The notes under the pieces: generated by a model
What the model was told of the DNA's origin: nothing
What the model saw: the letters and a program-made list of their open reading frames with translations, nothing else
Databases searched by the model: none
Shown: positions 49,901-61,061 of the stretch, in pieces
Position numbering within the stretch: the first letter of the stretch is position 1
Layout: each line of letters begins with the position of its first letter
Translations under genes and position numbers: made by a program
DNA from: Apoderus coryli
Taxonomy: Eukaryota; Arthropoda; Insecta; Coleoptera; Attelabidae
Reading direction: 5' to 3'
Assembly (NCBI GenBank): GCA_911728435.2
Contig: OU452199.1
Coordinates: 21,586,860-21,650,859 of the forward strand
DNA: 64,000 nucleotides

Positions 49901-50986
49901 CCTACCTTACTAACCCCCTAGCTACCTAACTAACCTCCTACCTAACTAACTTCCTACCTACCTAACTAACCTCCTACCTACCTAACTAACCTCCTACCTA
50001 CCTAACTAACCTCCTACCTACCTTACTAACCTCCTACCTACCTAACTAATCTGAAACTTAAACCTCATGCGCACATATCGGGCCTGCACTTAGCAAGGGC
50101 TTCGCCCTTGCTTTCCTACTTAACTACCTACCTAACTAATTATCTACCTACCGACCAAACCTCCTACCTACCTAACTAACTATCTACCTACCGACCAAAC
50201 CTCCTACCTACCTAACTAACTACCTAACTAACTACCTAACTACCTAACTACCTACCTACCGACCAAAAACCTCCTACCTACCTAACTAACCTCCTACCTA
50301 CCTTACTAACCCCCTACCTACCTAACTAACCTCCTACCTATCTAACCTCCTCCTACCTAACTAACCTCCTACCTACCTAACTAACCTCCTACCTACCTAA
50401 TTAACCTCCTACCTACCTAACTAACCTCCTACCAACCATTTTTTGCACTATTTCGATTGACAGTTTGTGAGAAATCGAGTTTAAATGACAGTGATATTTT
50501 GCGTTCCTTTTACTACAAAAATGAAAATATTGAATATCAAATTATTATGTAGAATGAAAATAAAATCTGGCAACATTGATACTGATTGAAGAATAATGAC
50601 ATTTGTTTCAAATTAAATAATACCAAACATAACCAATTTTAATTAGAACTGCTTATTATTGAGAAAATGATAATATTTATTACTGAAATTAAAACTACAT
50701 AAATATTTGAACTTATTGTCCAATACGAGGTCCAATATGTACAAAGTTATCCAAGAATTGATGTAACTATGGAACTTCTATTAAACTGAATTGATATAAG
50801 TACTATTTTAACACATTTAGTACCATAGTATGCGTGAGTACATAATCTAGTTTATTTTATAATCAACTTAAAAAAAGTGAAAATACCATAGCTAATTATG
50901 TTCAAAATAGTCTATTTAATGATCACATAAAAAAAAAAATCCAAAAAAAGTAGTTATTTCGAGCTGCAGGCTAGGGCACCAGAGCC
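43992..50986. mobile_element. Complete array-bearing TIR element, 6995 bp, 8-bp TSD
   Basis: The ends GGGTCTGGTGCCCTAGCC (43992) and, inverted, GGCTCTGGTGCCCTAGCC (to 50986) open TIRs of about 140 bp (43992-44132 and 50842-50986). TAGTTTAG flanks both ends (43984-43991 and 50987-50994), and excising the element restores the P-type reading frame GSKL-YQHL. The interior is a 550-bp unique left part, the minisatellite array C, and a 400-bp right part, with no gene. Eight-base duplications occur in P and hAT superfamilies. The ends match neither canonical sequence closely, so the mobilising transposase is open. Confidence 0.93.
44690..50436. repeat. Array C: 20-bp minisatellite with nine hairpin boxes
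   Basis: Unit CCTCCTACCTACCTAACTAA with common TTACTAA, CTGCC and CATAC variants. This is the reverse complement of array A. Hairpin boxes start at about 44769, 45123, 46209, 46683, 47954, 48408, 48983, 49457 and 50092. The last seven fall into two alternating versions (followed by CTATGTACC or CTATCTACC) in repeated blocks, so the array grew by duplication of about 1.0-1.7 kb segments. The copy at 47954 has a one-base change in the stem. Confidence 0.95.
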
Positions 50987-50994
50987 TAGTTTAG

Positions 50995-51812
50995 ATCCAA
51001 GAAAATATACAGTTACGGCAAATTTCATGAACTCACTTGTATATCTCCGACCTTTCAATGATTTCTTGGATAAATTATACTGCATAATAACAAAATTAGC
51101 CAAACCTTCCTTAAAATTAGTTTTAACAAACTCAATATAATCTTCTTTATCGAATGGTCTGTTCGAAAGTTCCGGTAATTCTATCGAACTTTCTTTTAAG
51201 GTTCTGCACCTCCATTTTCAAGGCTTTTTTCTTGGATATTGCTCAGATATTCCTGGAGATATTTGCAGTTGTTCTGTAATTTAGAATTTCATCTAATATC
51301 TACTTAAAGATAGAATTTGTAGTTAAAAGTAGCTTACTATCTAAAGGGTTGTTTTCCAAATTCAAGTCATCAAATACCAGAGAAGATCCATCCGATATCG
51401 TTGATGGTTGTGGAGAATCGGCGCGCACTTAAAACAAATTAATTAAATATGTACATACGACTGACACAACACTCATCAAACATTTACCTTGCTCGCTAAC
51501 CACCTTTTAAAAAATAGTCGGTATGGCTTCCCTTTTGTGCTTGCTGTTGCCAAAACCAGCAAACATTTTCTCCTCAAAATGTTCACTACAAACTTTGCGG
51601 TTAAACACTTTTTCCGGTTCGTTCGATATCAAGTCTAACCTGCCAATGTTTTCCACCCATTGAAGTTGCCTTGAAAATTATTTAAAAAATATAGCTAAAA
51701 CATTCAACATTTTGTGTAGGTACATTACATACCTTATTGGATCACTCGGAATTTTGAAATATCTTATTAACTTTCCAGTTTTGTGGCTGTTGTTACTACA
51801 ATAATTTGTCAT
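50995..51812 (-). pseudogene. P-type transposase pseudogene 2, THAP and N-terminal part
   Basis: Exon 1 (51733-51812) reads MTNYCSNNSHKTGK ... YFKIPSDPIR with donor GTATGT. Exon 2 (51488-51669) reads QWVENIGRLDLISNEPEKVF, RKVCSEHFEEKMF and ends EAIPTIF, the THAP closing motif, then an in-frame stop. Donor GTAAAT leads to exon 3 from 51427 (SPQPSTISDGSSLVFDD). After frame changes it reads NRPFDKEDYIEF and RRYTSEFMKFAVTVYFLGSKL, the P-type N-terminal catalytic approach. The first zinc ligand pair is abnormal (YCSNNS). Stops and shifts show a pseudogene. The array element is inserted right after GSKL. It shares the domain plan of gene 1 but is clearly diverged. Confidence 0.85.
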
Positions 51813-52230
51813 TGTCTTTCACCACACCAAAGATTTATGTAGGTACACAATTATTAATCTATGCTTTCACTAACAGTTAATTAAATAAACACTATTGTTC
51901 TTAAAACTAGAATTCAATAAATCTTATAACCAAATAACTAATAAAAATGGAAAAACGTTGAAAACTTTTTATAAAATGGAATAAACGAATGTAAACAATC
52001 ATTAATATTCGTCCATATTGGAATTTTACCCAATTCGACAGCTTGCGCACAAAATCGCGCGAACGAACACAAAATCCCATCGAAATCGTCAAGTAAAACT
52101 TCTGGTTAGCGTAGCTTTCTTATTCTATGATACTACAACATACAAACAACAAACAACTAGTATATAAACATTATTCTATGATACAACTGTGGCAAAATGT
52201 TCTGAACAAACACGGCAATTTTCCATGGTG
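51813..52230. other. Upstream region of P-type pseudogene 2
   Basis: No gene supported. It contains the empty-site relative of the 42.5-kb segment (about 52035-52140, inverted) and two copies of TTATTCTATGATAC near 52119 and 52170. Confidence 0.45.
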
Positions 52231-52241
52231 TATATATAAAA
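52231..52241 (+). promoter_or_regulatory. TATA box
   Basis: TATATATAAAA lies about 70 bp upstream of the ATG at 52302, a plausible core promoter for the spliced gene that follows. A start of transcription about 30 bp downstream, near 52262, is inferred. Confidence 0.5.
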
Positions 52242-52301
52242 CTATTTACTAAAAAGAAACATTTTACACTAGTTAATCTTTCAGATTATTTAGTTAATAA
52301 G

Positions 52302-52693
52302 ATGGCAAACGTGGAAAACAATATTGAAGTGAGTATTTTAACTAAATTTTCTTTAACATTTTAACAACAAAATTTCATTTTCACAAAAAAAAATGAACGC
52401 CACCAAACGGGACCAAACTATTCAAATGTACCATTCAAATAAGATAAATCTCCAATAAATAGCAAAAATTTCTTTTCTCGTCATTACTAATTATTTTACA
52501 ATAAGATTTCAAAAAGTTAATAAATGAGTGTAATATAATAAAATAAATATCTCTAAAACTACTTACCCTTTTATAGTGTTCTCATTTGGGTATTTAATTT
52601 TACTTTTAGATAAACAGTAACAATGGAGAGATGGTCGTTAAGGCCAACAAAAATGTGCGTGATGGAAATTCTGCTCTAATAAACTATTTTCAG
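52302..52693 (+). CDS. First two exons of an unidentified gene
   Basis: Exon 1 (52302-52328) encodes MANVENNIE and ends at GTGAGT. Exon 2 (52610-52693) follows TTACTTTTAG, encodes INSNNGEMVVKANKNVRDG then NSALINYFQ, and ends at GTAAAA. Both introns are phase 0, the splice signals are good, and a TATA box lies 70 bp upstream. This start was chosen because it is the first ATG after the TATA box. Downstream exons were not identified with confidence; an open block at 53203-53356 behind CATTTTCCAG is one candidate. The protein is not recognised. It may be a host gene or the start of another transposon gene. Confidence 0.5.
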
Positions 52694-53899
52694 GTAAAAA
52701 TGCTGAACAGGTCTGAACGGTTCTTCTCGAGAACATCAGGTTCCAAAAACCCGTTACGCTGTTCATCTGGTCTTTTTATCAAATTTTAGCACAAAATGAA
52801 TAAAATGTAAATTGAAGTTATTTTTCTACACTCCTCTGACACACACCAACATTATTTTCACATCTAATTTGTTCCGCTTTGCTTTTTTAGTTGAATTGTT
52901 TAATAGAATTTTTGTAAATCTATTTTAAAACATATGTTTCATTGGCAATGTGGTGCATGAGCGATTTCGCACATTTTTTTATATGATTGCTGCATTATTT
53001 TTCTGATTTCATTTTGTATCAGATTTATGAATTATTGGAATTATTTGTTAATTAGCAATCAACAGTTTAAATGTTCAACCATAGCATTGTCTTTATAACG
53101 ACAATGCCATAGATAAGAAATCATCTATGGTTCAACCATTATGCATGTGACCTATACTGCACGCTCTGGTGCGTTAGTGGATTTGTGTAAATTGCATTTT
53201 CCAGGAATCTATTGTATTAGGCTTATTTATCTAGTACCGCTTATAAACAAGAGATGGCCCCATGATTCGTTTGCTGACTTCAAATTTAACGGGGATTCCC
53301 GTTTCTCAATTTTGTTATATTTCTCACCCGATACCAAACCACATGATGTGACTTAAAACAGATAAAAATAAACTCAAACGAATCACTTTTAAACCACAGA
53401 AAATAATCATTTTTAAAAAATAGAAAATTAATATAAAAACACAATAGTACTTACACAGCCGACATACTGAAAATTGTCTTATGGGATCGGTATCACCCTC
53501 AATATTATCCCAGACAACAAATGAATACATCACACGTGCAGTTTTTTGACCACAACTCAACCACAGTTAAATAATAGCCATTCTGATTCATTGTGTTGCA
53601 TATTGTGAGTATAACACTATAATAATAAAAATAACATCTATATTGCAAAAAAAATGAATAAGAATCCAACTTTCGACACTGCATTTTTCCGAGGAACTCC
53701 ACAATCTTCCAAGTATCGAAACAACCATTTTCTCTTTCATACTTCATCTGTTTGTAGCCGGCATAGGTACTCAGACATGCGACTGCACACCGACATATGT
53801 AATACACAGTTGTAGTGGTACCTTGATTAAGCTAAGAGATTCTAACCAACATTTTGTGGTTGCAAAATAATTCGTCTGAGTTAAGCCTAAATATATATA
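52694..53899. other. Intron or spacer, no gene recognised
   Basis: Holds the micro-insertion at 53079-53112 and open frames of 71 codons (53141-53356, plus) and 100 codons (53505-53807, minus) without recognisable domains. Confidence 0.4.
53079..53112. other. Palindromic micro-insertion, TSD CCATAG
   Basis: CCATAG (53079-53084), a 22-bp insert (53085-53106) CATTGTCTTT-ATAA-CGACAATG with one mismatch in the arms, CCATAG (53107-53112). Confidence 0.65.
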
Positions 53900-54280
53900 G
53901 GGTAAAGGATATAGTCGTTGGCCATGTTAACAGAAAATCGACATTATTAGTTTGTGTAACATTTTGTCCTATGAATGTACATACAAATTTGTATGGATAT
54001 TAAATTAGAGTCATAATTAATCATTTTCTAGGGTCTAATTAGATTTAGGTTAGGAAAAATCGCGCCAATTTAATATGCCAATATTGAAATCTTACTCCAA
54101 AAACAGTTATTGGCCGGCCGGCCAATAGCTGTATTAAATTCGTAAAAAAATAATTTGTAGGTTGTATTGTATCACCTTAGGTTATATTATTATCATTGTT
54201 GTTTTTGTAATGTCAAAGAGTAAACAGTCGTCGTCTAAGCGTGGCCAATCACTATCACAGTACGTTTTTTTAGTAAGAAC

Positions 54281-55616
54281 ATGCCAAAGGTATCAGAAGG
54301 TGTTTCGTACCGAAAACAATATATCGAAGCAGATGTCGTTAACGTTTTGGAGTCTATCAAAAATGGTATGAGTCAAAGAGAAGCTTCTAAGCTATACCGC
54401 ATTCCTCGGGCCCCCTTCAATTCCAGACAAGTAAAAAAATTAATGATAAGGTTTCCCTTGGACCTAACCCAATATTGACTTTGGAAGAAGAGGCAGTTCT
54501 AGGAAGATGGATTTTGACCTCACACAAAAAAGGGTTTCCACGTGGAATAGAAGACATTCAAGCCTTTGTGAAATATTTCCTTGATGAAACTCTTAGAAAA
54601 AAATCGTTTAAAGATAATCTTCTAGGAAAAGGATGGTATCAAGCTTATTTAAAACGCCACCCAAATTTAACGCTCAGAACCTCCGGAGAAATTACAGCAG
54701 CCAGCTCTGTTGTAGCCGTAGCAGACATTAGAAATAGGTTTTCCAGCGTGCAAGACTAAAGGAAAAACAATTATTTGATATTCTTGACGATCCCAGTCGA
54801 ATATATAATGAGGACGAAACCAGCTTTTGGCTTTGTCCAAACAACAAAAACCGAGAGGAGCGAGAAATGTATATGAAATACAACATCATCCCAAAAATAA
54901 TAACACAGTAATTTTCACATTTTCAGCTTGTCGTGATCTAACTCCTCCTATGATTATATATGCCTACAAAAGATTACCAGCCGAAATTGTTAAATCAGTA
55001 CCGGATACCTGGGGCATCGGATGCAGCGACAATGATTGGATGAACAACCAACTGTTCTACGAGTATATAGGAATTGTCCTTTATCCTTACTTTAAAAAAA
55101 ATAACAGAAAATTTCCAATAATCTTATATGTTGATGGCCATAGTACACATTTGACATATGAAATTAGCGAATTATGCACAAAGTTACAAATAATTTTAAT
55201 TGCTCTTTATCCTAACGCAACACGAATTATGCACCCCGCTGATGTAACTATTGAGCCAGGTAAATTTCCGTGTCCCCCAATACAACTCGCGCCTCATTAA
55301 CATATTTAATGTTCCACATCACAGAACAAATTATGAGACTAGAGCTCCAGTGTCAAGAGCTTGCACATTGACTAACAAATACAACTTCCATAGGGAACTA
55401 GATTTTTTCAGTAATAATGTTCCTCAGTTTTAAAAACAGTGGTTAACAATGTAAAACCAGAAACTATAATACATGGGTGGGCTTTTTCCATGGAATTCGT
55501 CTGCAATCGATTATTCCAAATGCACTGGTAAGGAATAAGAAATAAATCCTAATGAAGATCAAAATGAACTAAGTGAAATGACGATCGAAACGTTTATAAA
55601 AATTGTTGGAGTGTAA
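54281..55616 (+). pseudogene. pogo/Jerky-type DDE transposase, frameshifted and patched
   Basis: In order: an N-terminal Psq-type helix-turn-helix (MPKVSEGVSYRKQYIEADVV; GMSQREASKLYRIPRAPF), then after a frameshift at about 54470 a CENP-B-type HTH (LTLEEEAVLGRWILTSHKKG; GKGWYQAYLKRHPNLTLR). A second shift near 54755 leads to the DDE domain: RIYNEDETSFW (first D), ILYVDGHSTH (second D) and RIMHPADV (third D, 55215-55240). The frame is then replaced by a 184-bp non-LTR fragment and returns at VVNNVKPETIIHG (about 55440), NSSAIDYSKCTGKE and ETFIKIVGV with a stop near 55616. All three catalytic residues are present, but the frame is broken several times. Confidence 0.88.
55247..55430 (+). repeat. 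184-bp CR1-type patch inside the transposase
   Basis: Almost identical to the reverse complement of 12800-12983 (start CTATTGAGCCAGG versus CTACTGAGCCAGG, end GTTCCTCAGTTT; one further difference at TAGAG/TATAG). It carries only the middle of the CR1-type C-terminal coding region, with no 3' UTR or tail. It occupies the place where the pogo family normally has 35-40 residues between HPADV and VKPETI. Confidence 0.92.
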
Positions 55617-58600
55617 AAAATGGAAAGACTCAAAAACTTTATTGAAAATGATCTGCACACTGCCGATTTTTGACACTTTTTTATCTTTATAAGGAGTTTT
55701 TAAAGGTATTACCCGAGGATATGGATCAATTCGAAGTTACGGATCAACCCAAAACTACGATTCATCTACCTAGTATTTAAATTCAATTAAAAATCTAAGT
55801 AAGTAGGTGGGTAGAAGCATTTTAAAATGGTGGCCAATTACTTTCCATTTTGGTATGCCAATATTACTATACGACTCTGGCCAATAACTATAAAATCTGC
55901 TCCTGCGAAAAAAACACTTTTTAATAAATATTAAAACCTTTTCAATAAGAAATGGCGTACTGAGTCATAAAGACGAGGCTTTCAGCTACTATTTAATGTA
56001 TTATTTTAATATAAGGCTTTTAGTAATAATAAATGCCTTACATATTTTCCAAACTGTAAAGCTTAAGTGGCCAATCACTGTAGCCTTTACCCTATCAAAA
56101 AATTAGTTTACATTCAAAACATTATTACAATAATAATAAATTAACAGTAATTATCTTCATTTCAGCCTATTCCTATACAACAACATTCAAGCAACGTATC
56201 AATGTAAATAAATGTGCTAACCATTAATATTAACAAAAAATTGATATTACAATCTCCAAAAAAATAACGTATTAACACAAAATACTCCAATTGCTGGATA
56301 CGAATACCTATTGTTCCTGTTAATAATAACATCCAACTGAACTAAAAAACCCCAGAACGCCAAAAAATGTGAGTTACTTTATTTTAATATATTCTGAAAT
56401 TATAAAAAAATATACTGTTGCCCTGGAGGCACGAATAGCTCTCCATATTTAAGTGTAAAAGTAATAATTTTATGACCTTTTTGTCATTTATCTAAATTTA
56501 ATAAATTTTTGTTTTGTTTTAGACACCAGCTATTTTTTTGTAGTATCGGGTTTTGTTCATTTTTCTTCTCTTTGGATGCACTATTTATACGTACATATTT
56601 TATATTTCAGATCTACTAGGCCAAGTTTGGAGCAAAATAATTGATTTTTTAAATTTTATTATAAAATTTATTTTGCCCCCTTTTCTACTATTTACGAACC
56701 CCTATGTAAACAAAATTGTTATGCTGTATGTTGTAGGTTATCTTATATCAAAGCTATATATAAGTAGCCAATTTTTCTGTTATATTTGGAAAAACTTTTT
56801 TTGTTTTCTTTTTTGACCCTTTTTCGAACGCCTGTGTGAACCAGTTCATTTATGTAACATTTTTTAGGTTATATTCTATCACAACTACGAAAAATTATTC
56901 CGTATTCCGAATAAGTTTAGGAAGTATATATGTTTTTATTTTGACCCCTTTTACACTATTTACGAACGCCTATGAAAACAAGTTATTTATAACACGTTTT
57001 TTAGGTTATATTCTATCAAAGCTATAAATAACTAGTCAATATTTCTGCTATGTTTAAGAAATACGTTTTTTCTAACCTTTTTACCCTATTTTACACTTTT
57101 TTCGCATGTCAATGTGGTCTAATTGTTTAGGTTAAATATTTTAGGTTACATTTAATTAAACGCACAAAAAATTATTCAATATTTAGGATAAGTTTAAGAA
57201 CTATGATATTTTGAATTTTTGACCCCTCTTTTAAACCCCTTGCCTACGCTCAATGTTACTCACCCATTTTACACTTTTTTCGCATGTCAATGTGGTCTAA
57301 TTGTTTAGGTTAAATATTTTAGGTTATATTTAATTAAACGCACAAAAAATTATTCAATATTTCGGATAAGTTTAAGAACTATGATATTTTAAATTTTTGA
57401 CCCCTCTTTTAAACCCCTTGCCTACGCTCAATGTTAATCACCACCTATAAATATCCTGTAGTATTTTCGCCTATGGCACATTAATTTTTGTCGTGTATTT
57501 TTAACACCAATTTAACTAATTACATTTAATTTTTTTTTTATTTTTAACATTTCTCAGGTTATATTCTATCACAACTATAAAAAATTATTCCATATTTCGA
57601 ATAAGTTTAGGAAATATATATTTTTTATGTTTTGACCCCTTTTCCACTATTTACGAACGCCTATGAAAGTAAGTGATTTATGACACATTTTATAGGTTCT
57701 ATTCTATTAAAGCAATAAATAATTAGTTAATATTTCTGCTATGTTTAAGAAGTACGTTTTTTTAAAATATTTTTTACCCCATTTTACACTATTTTCGAAC
57801 GCCAATGTGGTCTAATATTTTATGTTCAATATTTTAGGTTATATTCAATTAAATGCGTAAAAAATTATGCAGTATTTCGGATAAGTTTAAGAACTATGAT
57901 TTTTGAACCCTCTTTTAAACCGCTTGCCTACGCTCAATGTTTCCCAAAATCTAATCAGCTCCTTGCCATGTCCAATAGTATTTTTGTACCAAATTTGGTT
58001 AAAATCTTTTAAGCGGTTTTTGCGTATTCGTGCATACAGACAGACAGACATTTTTTTAAAACTACTTATTTATGTATAAAATGACTAAAAACAAGTATTT
58101 CCGGTGAAATTAAAAAAAAATAAACTGTTGCCCTCGAGGCACGAATAGCTCTCCATATTTAAGTGTAAAAGTAATAATTTTATGACCTTTCATTTATCTA
58201 AATTTAATAAATTTTTGTTTTGTTTTAGACATCAGCTATTTTTTAGTAATATCGGGTTTTGTGCCTTTTTCTTCTCTTTGGAGACACTATTTATACGCAG
58301 ATATTTTATATTTCAGATCTATGCCAAGTTCTTGTACGCAAAATAATTGATTTTTTTTAGTTTTATTATAAAATTAATTTTGCCCCCTTTCCTACTATTT
58401 ACGAACGCCTATGTAAACAAAATTGTTATGCTGCTTGTTGTAGGTTATCCGTTAAGTGGTTTTTGAGTTATCATGGATACAAATTTTTTCTGACCCTTTT
58501 ATAGAATTTTCACGGACGCCTATGGAACATTAATTTTGGTCGTGTATTTTTAACACCAATTTAACTAGTTAAATATAAAAAATTTTACATTTTAATTTTT

Positions 58601-59223
58601 TTTTAATTTTACCCCTTTTTTTTACTATTTACGAACGCCTATGTAAATAAAAATTTTATGCTGCATTTTCAAGGTTATCTTATATCAAAGCTATATATAA
58701 TTAGCCAATTTTTCCAGTATATTTGGGAAACATTTTTTTTTCGTTTGTGACCCTTTTTTTAAGACTATTTTCGAATGCCTGTGTGAACTAATTCTTTTAT
58801 GTAACATTTTTTAGTTTATATTCTATCAGAACTATAACAAATTATTCAATATTTCCGATAAGTTTAAGAACTATGATTTTTAAAATTTTTGAACCCTCTT
58901 TTAAACCCCTTGCCTACGCTCAATGTTAATCACCACCTATAAATATCCTGTAGTATTTTCGTACCAAACGTGGTTAAAATCCGTTAAGTGGTTTTTGAAT
59001 TATCAGGGATACAAATTTTTTCTGATCCTTTTATAGAATTTTCACGGACGCCTATGGAACATTAATTTTTGTCGTGTATTTTTAACACCAATTCATCTAG
59101 TTAAATATAAAATATTTTAATTTTAATTTTTTTTATTTTACCCCTTTTTCTACTATTTACGAACGCCTATGTAAATAAAAATTGTATGCTGCATTTTTTA
59201 GCTTATCTTATATCAAGGCTATA

Positions 59224-61061
59224 CAGGGTGAGTCACGAGGAACTGTACATACTTCTACCATAAGTAGAGACACGTTAGGGGATTATCAAATGACCATTAA
59301 AAAATGTCTCCTTGTTTTGATTATTAATATACAGGGTGAATTATGGATTTTCACCAAAACAATGTTTCGTCATATCTTTTCAATGATTAAGTCGATTTAT
59401 CTCATTTTTTTATAAAAGTGTGTATTGGTGTCTGGCAACTAACTGATATACTCTGAATTGAAAAAATCCAGGTCCGTCTTCGAGAAAATTTGTGGGACTG
59501 CTTCATATTCAACACTTCACCCTGTATATGATTTTTAAAAAATCTGACATAATTTTTTCAGAGAGCATAAATAGACAGTTAGACTTGGGTATCTGAATTT
59601 TTTGTTACACTCACGTCACATTTCCAATTAAAGATTCATTTTAGAGCCAAATTGAAAATTGGCAATAATGAAGTATCGTACCGTACAATAATGTTTAGTT
59701 ATTAAAAAGAAATCTTCAAAATTGACACAAACGACACACACTGTGCTCCAGTATGGTAAATACCATAATTTGAATTGATTTACAGGGCCGGATTTAAAAA
59801 TCTGGCATATCTGGTTCATCCCAATAATTCACCCTGTATGTAACTTTTTCCACTCGTAATAGACAGAAAACGGATAAAAAATGATTGTAATAACCTAGTT
59901 TTGTTATTTGTTCGAGGAAAACTCATGTGTCTAATTATTTTAATCGGAATGAAATGAACAAGCCAGGGAAATGTTTATTCATAAATTAAGAAATAAAATA
60001 AAAAACAATAAGCAAACAATAAAACAGTTTCAACAATGTGGAACAAAGTAAAAAACAATTTAATAAACATTACAATTATAAAAGATGTTCAAAATGGAAT
60101 CCATCTGCTTTAATACACTTTTCTTCACGAATGTTTAAATGTGTAATGAACTTTCTGATTGTCAGTGTGTCATTTCTGGTAATATTGCAACAGTGAATAA
60201 TTCTGTTAATGAGCTGTTGTGTTTTATAATCGTAATGTTTATTAAATTGTTTTTACTTTGTTTCACATTGTTAAAACTGTTTTTTATTTTATTTCTTAAT
60301 TTATGAATAAACATTTCCCTGGCTTGTTCATTTCATTCCGATTAAAATAATTAGACACATGGGTTTTCCTCAAACAAATAAGAAAACTAGGTTATTACAA
60401 TCATTGTTTATCTGTTTTCTGTCTATTACGGGTGGAAAAAGTTACATACAGGGTGAATTATTGGGATGAACCAGATATGCCAGATTTTTAAATCCGGCCC
60501 TGCAAATCAATTCAAATTATGGTATTTACCATACTGGAGCACAGTGTGTGTCGTTTGTGTCAATTTTGAAGATTTCTTTTTAATAACTAAACATTATTGT
60601 ACAGTACGATACTTCATTATTGCCAATTTTCAATTTGGCTCTAAAATGAATCTTTAATTGGAAATGTGACGTGAGTGTAACAAAAAATTCAGATACCCAG
60701 GTCTAACTGTCTATTTATGCTCTCTGAAAAAATTATGTCAGATTTTTGGAAAATCATATACAGGGTGAAGTGTTGAATATGAAGCAGTCCTACAAATTTT
60801 CTCGAAGACGGACCTGGATTTTTTCAATTCTGAGTAAGTCAGTTAGTTGCCAGACACCAATACACACTTTTCTAAAAAAATGTGATAAATCGACTTAATC
60901 ATTGAAAAGATATGACGAAACATTGTTTTGGTGAAAATCCATAATTCACCCTGTATATTAATAATCAAAACAAGGAGACATTTTTTAATGGTCATTTGAT
61001 AATCCCCTAACGTGCCTCTACTTATGGTAGAAGTATGTACAGTTCCTCGTGACTCACCCTG
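59224..61061. mobile_element. 1.84-kb foldback element, TA duplication
   Basis: The ends CAGGGTGAGTCACGAGGAAC and the inverse open arms of about 820 bp (59224-60080 and 60222-61061) with few differences, apart from a 17-bp deletion in the right arm. Sister repeats read AGCTATATATAATTAGCC; here the site is AGGCTATA/TATATAATTAGCC, so TA was duplicated. CACCCTGTA occurs several times within each arm. The two identical 63-codon frames on opposite strands (59628-59819 and 60466-60657) are a by-product of the palindrome. Confidence 0.9.
60076..60194 (-). pseudogene. Transposase C-terminus remnant in the foldback loop
   Basis: The loop reads, on the minus strand, ITRNDTLTIRKFITHLNI, REEKCIKADGFHFEHLL and stop. 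The ending GFHFEHLL resembles the C-terminus of IS630/Tc1/mariner-related insect transposases of the DUF4817 type, from memory of the family. This would agree with the TA duplication. Only about 40 codons remain, so the assignment is tentative. Confidence 0.4.

Larger units (their letters stand above)
53900..56092 (+). mobile_element. pogo-like element, 2.2 kb, TA duplication
   Basis: TIR GGGTAAAGGATATAGTCG with TTGGCCA at the left is mirrored at the right (GGGTAAAGGCTACAGTGATT on the other strand). TA flanks both ends (53898-53899 and 56093-56094). TTGGCCA/TGGCCAA motifs recur at 54107-54126, 55838 and 55878, probably subterminal transposase sites. It encodes a broken pogo-type transposase. 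Confidence 0.88.

Noticed and set aside
56553..57027. Hydrophobic frames resembling membrane proteins
   Set aside because: They repeat from unit to unit in the 56-64 kb array and reflect T-rich subrepeats, not a conserved protein.
59628..60657. Duplicated 63-residue protein on opposite strands as a gene pair
   Set aside because: Both frames lie in the arms of one foldback element and are mirror copies; no domain or start context supports them.
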